From positions 1-11,248 of the forward strand of contig JACDAH010000234.1 of the NCBI GenBank assembly GCA_013695505.1: 11,248 nt of DNA. The letters are read 5' to 3'. A program made the translations under genes and the position numbers. The notes beneath the pieces were generated by a model that saw nothing but the letters and a program-made list of their open reading frames with translations, made no database searches and was not told where the DNA came from. Source of the DNA: Chloroflexota bacterium (GTDB taxonomy: Bacteria > Chloroflexota > Limnocylindria > Limnocylindrales > CSP1-4). This document shows, one piece after another, positions 1 through 7,053 of the stretch (positions are counted from its first letter, which is position 1; every line of letters starts with the position of its first letter).

Positions 1-50
1 GATGAGGAACGTACGGGCGGGCGCAATTGAAGGGAATAGCCCGTCAGTAC

Positions 51-74
51 CAGGACCACCGGCCAGAGGTCCTG
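51..74. terminator. Perfect 7-bp stem-loop, possible terminator
   Basis: CAGGACC (51-57) pairs perfectly with GGTCCTG (68-74) across a 10-nt loop. On the plus strand it is followed by a mildly T-rich stretch (TTCGTT, 75-80). This could end transcription of a gene entering from the left of the window. The stem is short and the T run poor, so this is a weak call. Confidence 0.22.
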
Positions 75-305
75 TTCGTTGGCCAGCCGGCGTTGCGGCA
101 GGGCCCATTTCGGATCGCTCCCGTGCCCGTCCCGGCGGGCAACGGGCCAAATTCCCGTCCACCGAAGCTTGGGCTCGCTCCTCACCCCGGTCGGCTTCGC
201 TCGCCGCCCCCGCCACGCACGATCCGGGCGACGGCGCCCTCAACGTTCCCGGGATCGCCGCGGCGACCGGACCCAACGTTCCGTCGGTGGTGATCTGGCC
301 CGATG

Positions 306-338
306 CGAAGGTTCGGAACTTGCGCCTTCGTTGAACCT
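306..338. repeat. Overlapping inverted repeats just after the DinB stop codon
   Basis: Two mutually exclusive 6-bp stems overlap here: CGAAGG (306-311) with CCTTCG (325-330), and AGGTTC (309-314) with GAACCT (333-338). The near-palindrome GTTCGGAAC (311-319) lies inside. The element begins 2 nt after the stop codon of the minus-strand DinB gene, so it could be that gene's 3' hairpin or a dispersed intergenic repeat of the REP type. Stem lengths are close to chance for a GC-rich genome. Confidence 0.25.
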
Positions 339-339
339 G

Positions 340-837
340 CTACGCGGATCGGCGGGCGAGGATCCCTCGGAGCTGTTCGACGTGCTCCTCGAGGTGAGTG
401 ACGAAGAACCGCTCGATCGACGCCTCGATCGTCAGCTCGCCGCGCGTCGGGTGGAGCCCGAGCCGCTCCGCATCGCCGGGGCCGAGGCTCGCGACGAAGG
501 CCCGCGTCCGCTCCAGCCCGACGGCGATCTCGTCGAGCAGGGTGCCCACCGGCTTCGCCCGGTCGGCCTCGATCCGGTCGAGCCGCGACTGGTCGGTCGC
601 CACGCGTCCGAAGGGGACCGCCGCCGCCGGGTCGCCGGCTCGGACCCGTTCGAGCTCCTCGGTCCAGTACGGAATCATCTCGTGGACGTGGCCGAGGACT
701 TCGGGCGGGCCCCAGCTCGCCTCCGGCTCGTGGCCCCAGCGCTCGCTGAGCGGCCACGGCTCGCCCGCGACAAGCGCTGCCCGGAGGTCGAGAAGGGCGC
801 GGCCGGTGTCGCGGATCCGGTCGCCAAGTTCATTCAT
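340..837 (-). CDS. DinB-family metalloprotein (YfiT/DinB-like four-helix bundle)
   Basis: The 165-residue product has the length and helical make-up of the DinB/YfiT superfamily of small metal-binding four-helix-bundle proteins. Several members are thiol-dependent transferases (bacillithiol- or mycothiol-dependent); most are uncharacterised. A central segment at residues 42-52 (W-x-P-x-E-V-L-G-H-V-H) supplies the first histidine (H50 or H52). A C-terminal H148-x3-H152 in a Glu-rich helix supplies the other two, giving the typical His triad. The ATG at 837 is chosen because the domain begins there; upstream in-frame codons translate to Arg/Gly-rich sequence running into the divergent hppD gene. 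No strong ribosome binding site is visible. It diverges from hppD with 138 bp between the starts, so shared control is possible. Its substrate cannot be told from sequence. Confidence 0.8.
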   Translation of the reverse strand: MNELGDRIRDTGRALLDLRAALVAGEPWPLSERWGHEPEASWGPPEVLGHVHEMIPYWTEELERVRAGDPAAAVPFGRVATDQSRLDRIEADRAKPVGTLLDEIAVGLERTRAFVASLGPGDAERLGLHPTRGELTIEASIERFFVTHLEEHVEQLRGILARRSA

Positions 838-882
838 CCGCGCAGTCTCGCACGACCGGCGTAGCATGGGTGGCCAGACCAT

Positions 883-929
883 CCCGGCCCCGTGCCGGGT
901 CGCCGTTCCGTGGCCCGCAACGCCGGAAC
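883..929. promoter_or_regulatory. Two short inverted repeats in the DinB-hppD divergent region
   Basis: Between the divergent starts lie CCCGGC (883-888) with GCCGGG (894-899), loop 5 nt, and GTTCCG (905-910) with CGGAAC (924-929), loop 13 nt. A possible -10-like TAGCAT sits at 862-867 on the plus strand, without a convincing -35. They could be operator half-sites or leader hairpins for hppD. Six-base arms are near chance expectation here, so support is weak. Confidence 0.22.
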
Positions 930-975
930 CCCTGTCCGTCGACGAGGCCCTGGACCGCTCGGAGAGACCGGCCGC

Positions 976-2145
976 ATGACCGACACGATCAGCCGCGGTG
1001 CCGCCAACCAGGCCGGCGCCATCGTCAATCAGAACGCCTACGCCGAGGCCCAGGACTTCCTGCCCCTGAAGGGCATCGATCATGTCGAGTTCTGGGTTGG
1101 CAACGCCCGCCAGTCCGCCCACTACTTCCGGGCGCTGTGGGGCTTCACCCCGATTGCCTACTCAGGCCTCGAGACCGGCGTCCGCGACCGGACGAGCTAC
1201 GTGATGCGGCGAAACGACATCACCTTCGTCCTGACGGGCGCCCTCTCGCCCGAGGGCGAGATCGCCGAGCACGTCCATCGTCACGGCGATGGTGTCAAGG
1301 ACATCGCCTTCCTCGTGGACGACGCGGCGTCGTCCTTCGCTGAGACGACGAAGCGTGGCGCGCGCGCCGCAATCGAGCCGGTCGAGCTCGACGGTGGCGA
1401 GGACGGGATCCTGCGTCGCTCCGCTGTCTACACGTATGGCGAGGTCCGCCACAGCTTCATCGATCGGAGCGACTACCACGGCGTGTTCGCGCCGGGCTTT
1501 CGGAAGGTGAAAAAGCCGGCCGCCGCGGCGACCGGGATGAACCTGCTCGAAATCGATCACTGCGTCGGCAACGTCGCGCTTGGCGACATGAATCGCTTCG
1601 TCGACTACTACCGCGACGTGATGGGCTTCGCCCAGCTGATCCACTACGACGACAAGGTCATCCACACCGACTACAGCGCCCTGATGTCGAAGGTCATGAC
1701 CAATGGCAATGGCCGGGTGAAGTTCCCGATCAACGAGCCGGCGGCGGGCAAGAAGAAGAGCCAGATCCAGGAGTTCCTCGACTACTACCTCGACGCCGGG
1801 ACCCAGCACATCGCCCTCCGGACGGAGGACATCGTCGCGACGGTCCGCGCCCTGCGCGGGCTCGGCGTCGAGTTCCTCGGGATGCCCCACGCCTACTACG
1901 AGCAGCTCGGTGAGCGCGTCGGCGACGTGGGTGTCCCGATCGAGACCCTCGAGGAGCTCGGAATCGAGGCCGACCGCGACGAGGAGGGCTATCTCCTCCA
2001 GATCTTCACCCGCCCGATCCAGGATCGCCCGACGTTCTTCTTCGAGATCATCGAGCGGCATGGCTCGCGCGGCTTCGGGGTCGGCAACTTCAAGGCGCTG
2101 TTCGAGGCCATCGAGATCGAGCAGGCTCGGCGCGGGAATCTGTAG
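976..2145 (+). CDS. hppD: 4-hydroxyphenylpyruvate dioxygenase
   Basis: The enzyme converts 4-hydroxyphenylpyruvate and O2 to homogentisate and CO2, the committing step of tyrosine breakdown, in the cytoplasm with non-haem Fe(II). The 389-residue product has the usual two vicinal-oxygen-chelate halves: N-terminal from about residue 33 (GIDHVEFWVGN) and catalytic from about 190. The iron triad is visible as H195 (EIDHCVGNV), H278 (GTQHIALRTEDI) and E357 (FFFEIIER), followed by the family's closing signature GFGVGNFKALFEAIE (366-380). The ATG at 976 is preceded by GGAGAG (961-966) with a 9-nt spacer; the upstream in-frame ATG at 892 would add 28 Arg/Gly-rich residues with no homology. Homogentisate made here is the substrate of hmgA at the far end of the window, and fahA acts two steps later, yet the three genes are not adjacent. 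Function is secure. Confidence 0.97.
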   Translation: MTDTISRGAANQAGAIVNQNAYAEAQDFLPLKGIDHVEFWVGNARQSAHYFRALWGFTPIAYSGLETGVRDRTSYVMRRNDITFVLTGALSPEGEIAEHVHRHGDGVKDIAFLVDDAASSFAETTKRGARAAIEPVELDGGEDGILRRSAVYTYGEVRHSFIDRSDYHGVFAPGFRKVKKPAAAATGMNLLEIDHCVGNVALGDMNRFVDYYRDVMGFAQLIHYDDKVIHTDYSALMSKVMTNGNGRVKFPINEPAAGKKKSQIQEFLDYYLDAGTQHIALRTEDIVATVRALRGLGVEFLGMPHAYYEQLGERVGDVGVPIETLEELGIEADRDEEGYLLQIFTRPIQDRPTFFFEIIERHGSRGFGVGNFKALFEAIEIEQARRGNL

Positions 2146-2329
2146 GCAAGCTCCCGCGCCCGTCGCCAGGCGATCGGCCGAGCCGGTCAGCCGCAGGCGC
2201 CCCGATTCGAGGCGCTCGATCGAGGCTTGACGGCGTCGTCCGAGCCCGCATCATGCAGTCGTCCGGGGAAGCAGAATGGTGGATCGGGCCGGCCCCCTTG
2301 CCGGCCTCATCGAAGCTGAGGGACGACCG

Positions 2330-2704
2330 ATGGTTCTTCGCCGGTTGCACCAGATGGCAGCGCTCGTGTTCGCTGCGACGATCGTCATCCAGGTCTTCCT
2401 GGCCGGGGTCGCACTTGCCAACCTGGGCGGATCGGGCGACTTCAGCGCACACCGCGAGTTCGGCTATACCGCGGTCGGGCTGGCCTGGCTCGTTCTCCTG
2501 TTGACGGGCCTTGCCGCGCGGCGGCCACGCGCGGAACTCGGCTTCGCGCTCCTTCTGCTGGTGCTGTACATCGTCCAGACGGCGCTGCCGAACCTGCGAA
2601 GCTCGGCTCCCCTCGTGGCTGCGCTCCACCCGGTGAATGCGCTGTTCCTGTTCGGCCTGGCGGCGTGGTATGCCCGTCGGACCGGGCAGATGCAGACCGC
2701 CTGA
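2330..2704 (+). CDS. Small four-helix membrane protein, DUF6220-like
   Basis: The 124-residue product is almost entirely hydrophobic, with about four membrane segments (roughly residues 7-31, 43-63, 68-88 and 94-115). Its pattern matches what I recall of the DUF6220 family: a first helix ending QVFLAGVAL, then HREFGY, and a last helix starting AALHPVNALFLF. Histidines H7, H41 and H100 sit at helix ends, as in small haem-b or metal-binding membrane proteins; the haem idea is inference. The ATG at 2330 has a good GAGGGA site (2318-2323) 6 nt upstream; an in-frame ATG at 2276 lacks one and adds non-hydrophobic sequence. A GC-rich 6-bp stem (2287-2292 with 2301-2306) lies in its leader. The next gene starts 25 nt after its stop and is also a small His-containing membrane protein, so the two probably form a pair. 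Confidence 0.72.
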   Translation: MVLRRLHQMAALVFAATIVIQVFLAGVALANLGGSGDFSAHREFGYTAVGLAWLVLLLTGLAARRPRAELGFALLLLVLYIVQTALPNLRSSAPLVAALHPVNALFLFGLAAWYARRTGQMQTA

Positions 2705-2729
2705 CGAACCTGCGCCCGGAGGGTTGCCC

Positions 2730-3218
2730 ATGTACCTGTGGATCGTGCTGCTCCACATCGTCGGAGCATTCCTGTTCGTTGCCTCGCACGGCGTCGCGAT
2801 GTGGATGGTCAACGAGGTCCCCAGGCAGCGCGACTCCCGTCGCGTGGCGGCCTTGCTCGACCTGTCATCGACGAGCCTCACCGGGGTCTATGTCGGCCTG
2901 CTCTTGCTCCTGGTCGGCGGGATCTGGGCCGGCGTGGAGGGCGGCCACTTCAGCCGCGGCTGGATCTGGGCTGCGGTCGTCGTGCTGGTCGTGATCATCG
3001 CGGCGATGTATGTGGTCGCGACGCCGTTCTTCAAGGAGCTCCGGACGGCACTCGGGCAGCGGACCCAGGGCCTGGCCAAGGACGCCCCTGACCCGACGCC
3101 ACTGTCCGAAGAGGAGATCCTCGCCATCGCGGCCCGGACGCCTGTCGCCGCCCTGAGCGCCATCGGCTTCCTGGGACTGTTGATCATTCTCTGGCTGATG
3201 GTCCTGAAGCCCTTCTGA
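2730..3218 (+). CDS. Four-helix integral membrane protein, DUF2269-like
   Basis: The 162-residue product starts directly with a membrane helix (residues 1-25, with H9 and H20 eleven residues apart). Further helices lie at about 50-68, 77-99 and 138-158. A polar loop at about 101-135 carries an acidic stretch (PLSEEEI). The opening pattern of two histidines in helix 1 and a following basic loop resembles the DUF2269 family of predicted membrane proteins of unknown function. The ATG at 2730 has GGAGGG (2718-2723) with a 6-nt spacer; the longer frame upstream overlaps the previous gene and is rejected. It lies 25 nt after the DUF6220-like gene, so co-transcription is very likely. The pair may form one membrane complex, possibly redox-linked through the histidines, but no function can be assigned from sequence alone. 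Confidence 0.75.
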   Translation: MYLWIVLLHIVGAFLFVASHGVAMWMVNEVPRQRDSRRVAALLDLSSTSLTGVYVGLLLLLVGGIWAGVEGGHFSRGWIWAAVVVLVVIIAAMYVVATPFFKELRTALGQRTQGLAKDAPDPTPLSEEEILAIAARTPVAALSAIGFLGLLIILWLMVLKPF

Positions 3219-3263
3219 ACGCGGCCACGTGGCTCGCCGTCGGAAGACGGGAGCCGCAGGTGA

Positions 3264-3293
3264 GTGGGTGGGCGCCTGGGCCGCCCGACCCAC
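3264..3293. terminator. Hairpin between convergent genes, candidate bidirectional terminator
   Basis: GTGGGTGGGCG (3264-3274) pairs with CGCCCGACCCAC (3282-3293), giving an 11-bp GC-rich stem with one bulged G (3287) and a 7-nt loop. It lies between the stop of the DUF2269-like gene and the stop of the convergent c-di-GMP gene at 3295, where a shared terminator is expected. No T run follows on either strand, so it may only stall polymerase or protect 3' ends. Confidence 0.4.
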
Positions 3294-3294
3294 G

Positions 3295-5853
3295 CTACTC
3301 CCCGCCGACGATTCGCAGCCGCGGCGCCTCGACCGGCTCGGCGATCGACGCGCCGGCACCAACCTCCCGGTCGGTCTCGGCCGGGCGGGCCAGCCCGTCG
3401 CCTTCGGCCAGCAGCGCCTCGATCGCAACCGCCCCCACCGGCCGGGCGTAGAGGTAGCCCTGCCCGTAACGGCAGCCCAGCTCGATGAGCCAGCGGGCCT
3501 GCTCGACGTGCTCGACGCCTTCGGCGACGACCTGCAGCCCCAGCGTCCGGCCGAGGTCCACGATCGCGCGGGCGATCGGCGAGATCGCCGTGCCGACCGG
3601 CGAGACGAACGTTCGGTCGATCTTCAGGATGTCGATCGGAAAGCGCTCGAGATAGCTGAGGGACGAGTAGCCTGTCCCGAAGTCGTCGATCGCGAGGTGA
3701 ACCCCGAGGTCGCGCAGCGCGCCCAGCCGGGCGATCGTCGCCTGGGTCCGCCGCATGAGTCCGCTCTCGGTGATCTCGAGGATCAGTGTTTGCGGGGGGA
3801 GGCCGGTCTCGTCGAGGATGGTCCGGACCGTCGCCACGATGTCGTGCTCGCGGAACTGGCGGGCGGACAGGTTGACGCTGACGCGCAGGTCGGTCCGGCC
3901 GAGCCGGATCTGCCAGTCGCGGGCCTGGCGGCACGCCTCGCGCAGGATCCAGCGACCGATCGGGACGATGTCGCCGCTCTCCTCGGCGAGGTCGATCCAG
4001 TCCGATGGCATCAGGACCGGCCCGTCAGGCGGCTGCCAGCGCACGAGCGCCTCGACCGCCTCGATCCGGTTTGTCGCGAGATCGACGATCGGCTGGTAGT
4101 CGAGACGGAGCTCATCGCGCTCCTCGACTCCCCGAAGCCGCCCGGCCCGCTCGGCGCGCTCGGCGGCGCCATCGCGGAGCGCCGGGCGGAAGATTTCGGC
4201 TCCGCCTCGCGACGAGCCCTTGGCGGCGTACATCGCAACGTCGGCATTGCGGAGCAACTCGTCGGCCGTCTCGTTCGCCGCTCCGCCGAGCGCGACCCCG
4301 ATGCTCGCCGCGATCCGGACCTCGGCATGGCCGAGGGACATCGGCTGGCGAAGCGCCTCGGCCAGGCGGATCGCGACAGCCAGCGCCGCGTCCTCATCCT
4401 CGACGTCCTCGATCAGGATCGCGAACTCGTCGCCGCCGTGGCGGGCCGCCGTGTCGGACGGCCGGAGGACGTCGCTCACGCGGCGGGCCGCGAGCGCCAG
4501 GACCTCGTCGCCGCGGTCGTGACCGTGGGTGTCGTTGAGGGTCTTGAAGTCGTCGAGGTCGATGAACAGGACCGCGAGCTGTGAGCCGGTCCGCCGGCTG
4601 CGCGCCACGGCATGCTCGACCCGGTCGCGGAACAGCACCCGGTTCGCGAGGCCGGTCAAGCCGTCGTGGAGCGCCTGGTGCCGGATCTCGTCGTACAGGC
4701 GGGCGTTCTCGAGGGCCATCGCAGCCTCGCCGGCGAGCATCGTCGCGAGCTGGACCGCCCGACTCCCGAAGGCGTTCTTGCGGACCGCGGTGACCTCGAC
4801 CAAGCCGATGGTCCGGCCCGCGGCGACGAGCGGGATCATCGCCATCGTCCGTTGCCCGATCGAGTGCAGGTACGCGACCTCCGCCGCGTCGGCCGACGGG
4901 TCGTCCACGTCGATGAGGAGCGGTTGCTGCTCGAGCAAGACCCGCCGCGTCGCCGGGAAGTCGTCGAGAGGGTAAGACTCGTTGAGGGCCAGGCGTCGCT
5001 CCGGCGGGTCGTAGCCGAGGGTCACGACCAGGTCGGTGGCGCGATCCCAGTAGCTCAGGGCGCAGTCGTCGGCACCGACCGCCCGGGCGATGTGGACCGC
5101 GATCAGGTCGCCGACCAGCTGCGGCTCGAGGGTCTCCGCGAGATTGCCGGACATCGTGATGACGCTGCGCAGGTCGGCTGCAGTGTTTTTCAACCGCCGG
5201 CTGACCTCCCACAGGAAGATGATCAGGAACGCGTAGGCGAAGGTCAGGGTCAGGAAGGCGATCGACGACTGCAGGTCGGCCGGGATCCGGTTGGCCGGCG
5301 CAACTTCGGCGACGAGGACGCTCCAGGCGCCAACGAGCCCGCTCAGGATGAGCAATCTGAGGACGACCTGGCTGCTCACGAGCGGGGTCACGATCACGGC
5401 GGGCAGGATCGAGCCGATCGCGAGCGCCGTTGCCAAGGACGGCTGGAGGACGCCGCCGATCGCGATCACCGCGAGGGTCCCGACCGCGATCCGGATGAGG
5501 GTTCGCTCCCGGTGCGGGCCGGACAGGCCACCGACCCGGGTTGCGACCCAGGCGGCGTAGCCGACGGCTGCGCCACCCAGCCCGACCGCCCGCGGCTCCG
5601 CGGCCAGGACGCCAGCAAGCACCTCGAGCGTACCGATGATTCCGGCGACGAGCGAGATCAGGCGAATGAGGGCGGCGACGAACGCGATGTCGGCCGGCGC
5701 GGCGGGAGTTGGCTCCGACCGATCGGTGGCGATGCGTGTCGTGGCGTCGGGCACGGCCGGTCGCGGTTGCGCAGCAGAAACGGCGCCCGCCGGGGTCGTT
5801 GTCGGCCCGTCGCTGTCGGTGGGCGCCCCCGTCAGGGGCGAGTGCTCGGTCAT
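3295..5853 (-). CDS. Membrane-anchored GAF-GGDEF-EAL c-di-GMP synthase/phosphodiesterase
   Basis: The 852-residue product can make and degrade c-di-GMP. Order: a Pro/Thr/Ala-rich tail (1-53); about six membrane helices (56-217); a GAF-type sensor (about 235-385); a GGDEF cyclase domain (about 390-555); an EAL phosphodiesterase domain (about 575-815); and a short tail. The cyclase signature HGGDEF (472-477) is intact, and R464-x-x-D467 sits exactly five residues before GGDEF, the position of the product-inhibition I-site. The EAL domain keeps E601-A-L, N661 (SVNLSA), E693, D723-D724 (IDDFGTGYSS), K744 (LKIDR), E778 (AEGVE) and Q798, so hydrolysis also looks possible. The GAF domain or the membrane region probably decides the direction. 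The ATG at 5853 is chosen because the sequence becomes protein-like there; GAGG lies about 10 nt upstream. The open frame runs 173 codons further, but only as antisense to fahA. It is divergent from fahA. Confidence 0.93.
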   Translation of the reverse strand: MTEHSPLTGAPTDSDGPTTTPAGAVSAAQPRPAVPDATTRIATDRSEPTPAAPADIAFVAALIRLISLVAGIIGTLEVLAGVLAAEPRAVGLGGAAVGYAAWVATRVGGLSGPHRERTLIRIAVGTLAVIAIGGVLQPSLATALAIGSILPAVIVTPLVSSQVVLRLLILSGLVGAWSVLVAEVAPANRIPADLQSSIAFLTLTFAYAFLIIFLWEVSRRLKNTAADLRSVITMSGNLAETLEPQLVGDLIAVHIARAVGADDCALSYWDRATDLVVTLGYDPPERRLALNESYPLDDFPATRRVLLEQQPLLIDVDDPSADAAEVAYLHSIGQRTMAMIPLVAAGRTIGLVEVTAVRKNAFGSRAVQLATMLAGEAAMALENARLYDEIRHQALHDGLTGLANRVLFRDRVEHAVARSRRTGSQLAVLFIDLDDFKTLNDTHGHDRGDEVLALAARRVSDVLRPSDTAARHGGDEFAILIEDVEDEDAALAVAIRLAEALRQPMSLGHAEVRIAASIGVALGGAANETADELLRNADVAMYAAKGSSRGGAEIFRPALRDGAAERAERAGRLRGVEERDELRLDYQPIVDLATNRIEAVEALVRWQPPDGPVLMPSDWIDLAEESGDIVPIGRWILREACRQARDWQIRLGRTDLRVSVNLSARQFREHDIVATVRTILDETGLPPQTLILEITESGLMRRTQATIARLGALRDLGVHLAIDDFGTGYSSLSYLERFPIDILKIDRTFVSPVGTAISPIARAIVDLGRTLGLQVVAEGVEHVEQARWLIELGCRYGQGYLYARPVGAVAIEALLAEGDGLARPAETDREVGAGASIAEPVEAPRLRIVGGE

Positions 5854-5934
5854 CTCCGGCCAGCCTCGCACCGAACACCTGGGCCCGTCATCACCCGAAT
5901 GAGGGAGTGGCCACCGCCGGTCGGGGGGGTCGCC

Positions 5935-5940
5935 TACACT
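5935..5940 (+). promoter_or_regulatory. Possible -10 element (TACACT) for the fahA operon
   Basis: TACACT lies 39 bases before the fahA GTG and fits the TAnnnT pattern of -10 elements in GC-rich bacteria. No -35 is recognisable. A run of seven G (5923-5929) sits just upstream. Transcription from here would begin near 5947, at the GTG of a 9-codon leader frame, as in leaderless messages. Based on one hexamer, so tentative. Confidence 0.35.
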
Positions 5941-5947
5941 CGGATCC

Positions 5948-5977
5948 GTGATCCAACCGACTCCCGTCCGGTCGTGA
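5948..5977 (+). CDS. Possible 9-codon leader ORF overlapping the fahA start
   Basis: GTG at 5948 opens a frame of nine codons (V-I-Q-P-T-P-V-R-S) ending in TGA at 5975-5977. That stop overlaps the proposed fahA GTG (5974-5976) as GTGA. The GTG is seven bases after the TACACT hexamer, where a leaderless transcript would start. The same GTGA overlap joins the next two gene pairs, so this could be a leader peptide giving translational coupling into fahA, which has no visible Shine-Dalgarno site of its own. So short a frame can occur by chance. Confidence 0.22.
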   Translation: MIQPTPVRS

Positions 5978-7053
5978 AGCTCGCCCACGTCCGGGAGCGG
6001 AATGCTCCATCGGGCGCTCCCTGGCGGCTGGTCGCAGCGCGGGGCGGCCAGGGCTCCCCGGGCTCCACGGGCGATCCCGACGCCTGGATCGACCTCGAGA
6101 TCGCGCGCCGTCGGGCCGTCGCGGCCAACCCCAACCTCGCCCACGATCGGATCCTCCATCGTCAGCCCGTGACGACCCTCGATGATCATCTCGGGCGGGG
6201 CCTGCGGGCCGCGGCCCTGGCCGAGCTCGTGGAAGGCTTCGTCCCGCGCGGGGACCCGAGCGACCCGAGCGACCCGAGCGATGACGCCGTGCTCGACCCG
6301 GCCGACCTCGTCTTCGGCCCGCCGGTCCTCCGGCCGCCGAGCCTGCGCGATTTCTACGCGTTCGAGGGCCACGTCCGGACGATGTGGGAGCGGCGCGGCG
6401 GCGAGGTTCCTGAGACGTGGTACCGCCTGCCCATCTTCTATTTCAGCAACGTGTCGGAAATTCGCGGGCCGGGCGAGCCGGTCTGGTCGCCGGCCGCTTC
6501 GACCGAGCTGGACTACGAGCTCGAGGTGGCCGCCCTCATCGACACGCCCGCCCTCGATCTGCCGGCCGAGCGCGGCGATGACGCGATCGGCGGCTACACG
6601 ATCTTCAATGACTGGTCGGCCCGCGACCTCCAGCGCGAGGAGACGACGGTCCGGCTCGGGCCGGCCAAGGGCAAGGACTTCGCGTCGTCATTCGGGCCGT
6701 GGCTGGTGACCCCCGACGAGGCCTGGCCGAGCGCGGACCGAGCGGCCGGCGCGACCGGCCCGGAGCTGTCGATGACGGCGGCCGTCAACGGCGTCGAGAC
6801 GTCGCGCGGGCGCTGGGCGGATGCCCAGTTCTCCTTCGGGCAGATGGTCGCCAGGGCATCCGCCGATTCCCGTCTCCGACCCGGCGACCTGCTGGGCTCG
6901 GGCACCGTCGGGACGGGCTGCCTGCTCGAGGTCCGCGACGAGACCCTCGGCCGCTATCTCGAGCCCGGCGACGAGGTTGTCCTCCGGGTCGATCGGCTCG
7001 GCGCGCTCCGGACGCCGATCGTGGCACGGCCGATCGCGGGGCGCCCGCGGTGA
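5974..7053 (+). CDS. fahA: Fumarylacetoacetate hydrolase (fumarylacetoacetase-type FAH family)
   Basis: It probably catalyses the last step of the homogentisate route, splitting fumarylacetoacetate into fumarate and acetoacetate in the cytoplasm. Numbered from the GTG at 5974 (359 residues), the metal and catalytic residues of true fumarylacetoacetases are visible: D126 (LRDFYAF), the catalytic-type H133 (EGHV), E182 and E184 (DYELEVA) and D213 (NDWSARDLQ). KGKDFASSFGPW (232-243) and GSGTVGTG (308-315) also match the family. The start is uncertain: GTG 5974 gives the usual opening KLAHVRE, while ATG 5899 would add 25 residues without homology. An odd DPSDPSDPS insert sits at residues 94-102, before the catalytic domain. 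Its stop overlaps the next start by four bases. A related FAH-fold hydratase or decarboxylase is possible, but HPPD and homogentisate dioxygenase nearby favour fumarylacetoacetase. Confidence 0.88.
   Translation: MKLAHVRERNAPSGAPWRLVAARGGQGSPGSTGDPDAWIDLEIARRRAVAANPNLAHDRILHRQPVTTLDDHLGRGLRAAALAELVEGFVPRGDPSDPSDPSDDAVLDPADLVFGPPVLRPPSLRDFYAFEGHVRTMWERRGGEVPETWYRLPIFYFSNVSEIRGPGEPVWSPAASTELDYELEVAALIDTPALDLPAERGDDAIGGYTIFNDWSARDLQREETTVRLGPAKGKDFASSFGPWLVTPDEAWPSADRAAGATGPELSMTAAVNGVETSRGRWADAQFSFGQMVARASADSRLRPGDLLGSGTVGTGCLLEVRDETLGRYLEPGDEVVLRVDRLGALRTPIVARPIAGRPR
6253..6279 (+). repeat. Three perfect 9-bp tandem repeats inside fahA
   Basis: The unit GACCCGAGC occurs three times head to tail, in frame, encoding D-P-S three times (residues 94-102 of the FAH protein). 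It lies in the linker between the N-terminal part and the catalytic domain, where gain or loss of a 9-bp unit by slippage would leave the frame intact. Confidence 0.9.

Larger units (their letters stand above)
1..339. other. No supported gene; intergenic stretch at the window edge
   Basis: Open frames run through this stretch on both strands, but their translations are rich in Arg, Pro, Ser and Gly and show no recognisable domain. That is what GC-rich non-coding DNA gives in shadow frames. The stretch holds several small inverted repeats (51-74, 125-140, 306-330) and could include the 3' end of an upstream gene lying outside the window. I see no promoter, RNA gene or coding signal I would defend. 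Confidence 0.5.

Noticed and set aside
1162..2061. Minus-strand open frame of 299 codons opposite hppD
   Set aside because: HPPD motifs are complete on the plus strand; the antisense frame has repetitive acidic/Val-rich shadow composition.
2227..2255. TTGACG as a -35 for the membrane-protein pair
   Set aside because: The hexamer is good, but no acceptable -10 lies 16-18 bp downstream.
2287..2306. GGCCGG/CCGGCC stem as an hppD terminator
   Set aside because: The stem is only 6 bp, lies 141 bp after the hppD stop, and has no T run; GC-rich DNA makes such stems often.
3229..4584. Plus-strand open frame of 451 codons
   Set aside because: It lies opposite the EAL and GGDEF domains, whose conserved motifs are clearly on the minus strand; a high-GC shadow.
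4612..5973. Long open frame on the plus strand upstream of and in frame with fahA
   Set aside because: It is antisense to the GAF-GGDEF-EAL gene; the charged, Arg/Asp-rich translation mirrors the real protein and has no domain.
5854..6372. N-terminal extension of 173 codons on the c-di-GMP gene frame (minus strand)
   Set aside because: It is antisense to fahA, its composition is that of a shadow frame, and the membrane protein begins naturally at ATG 5853.
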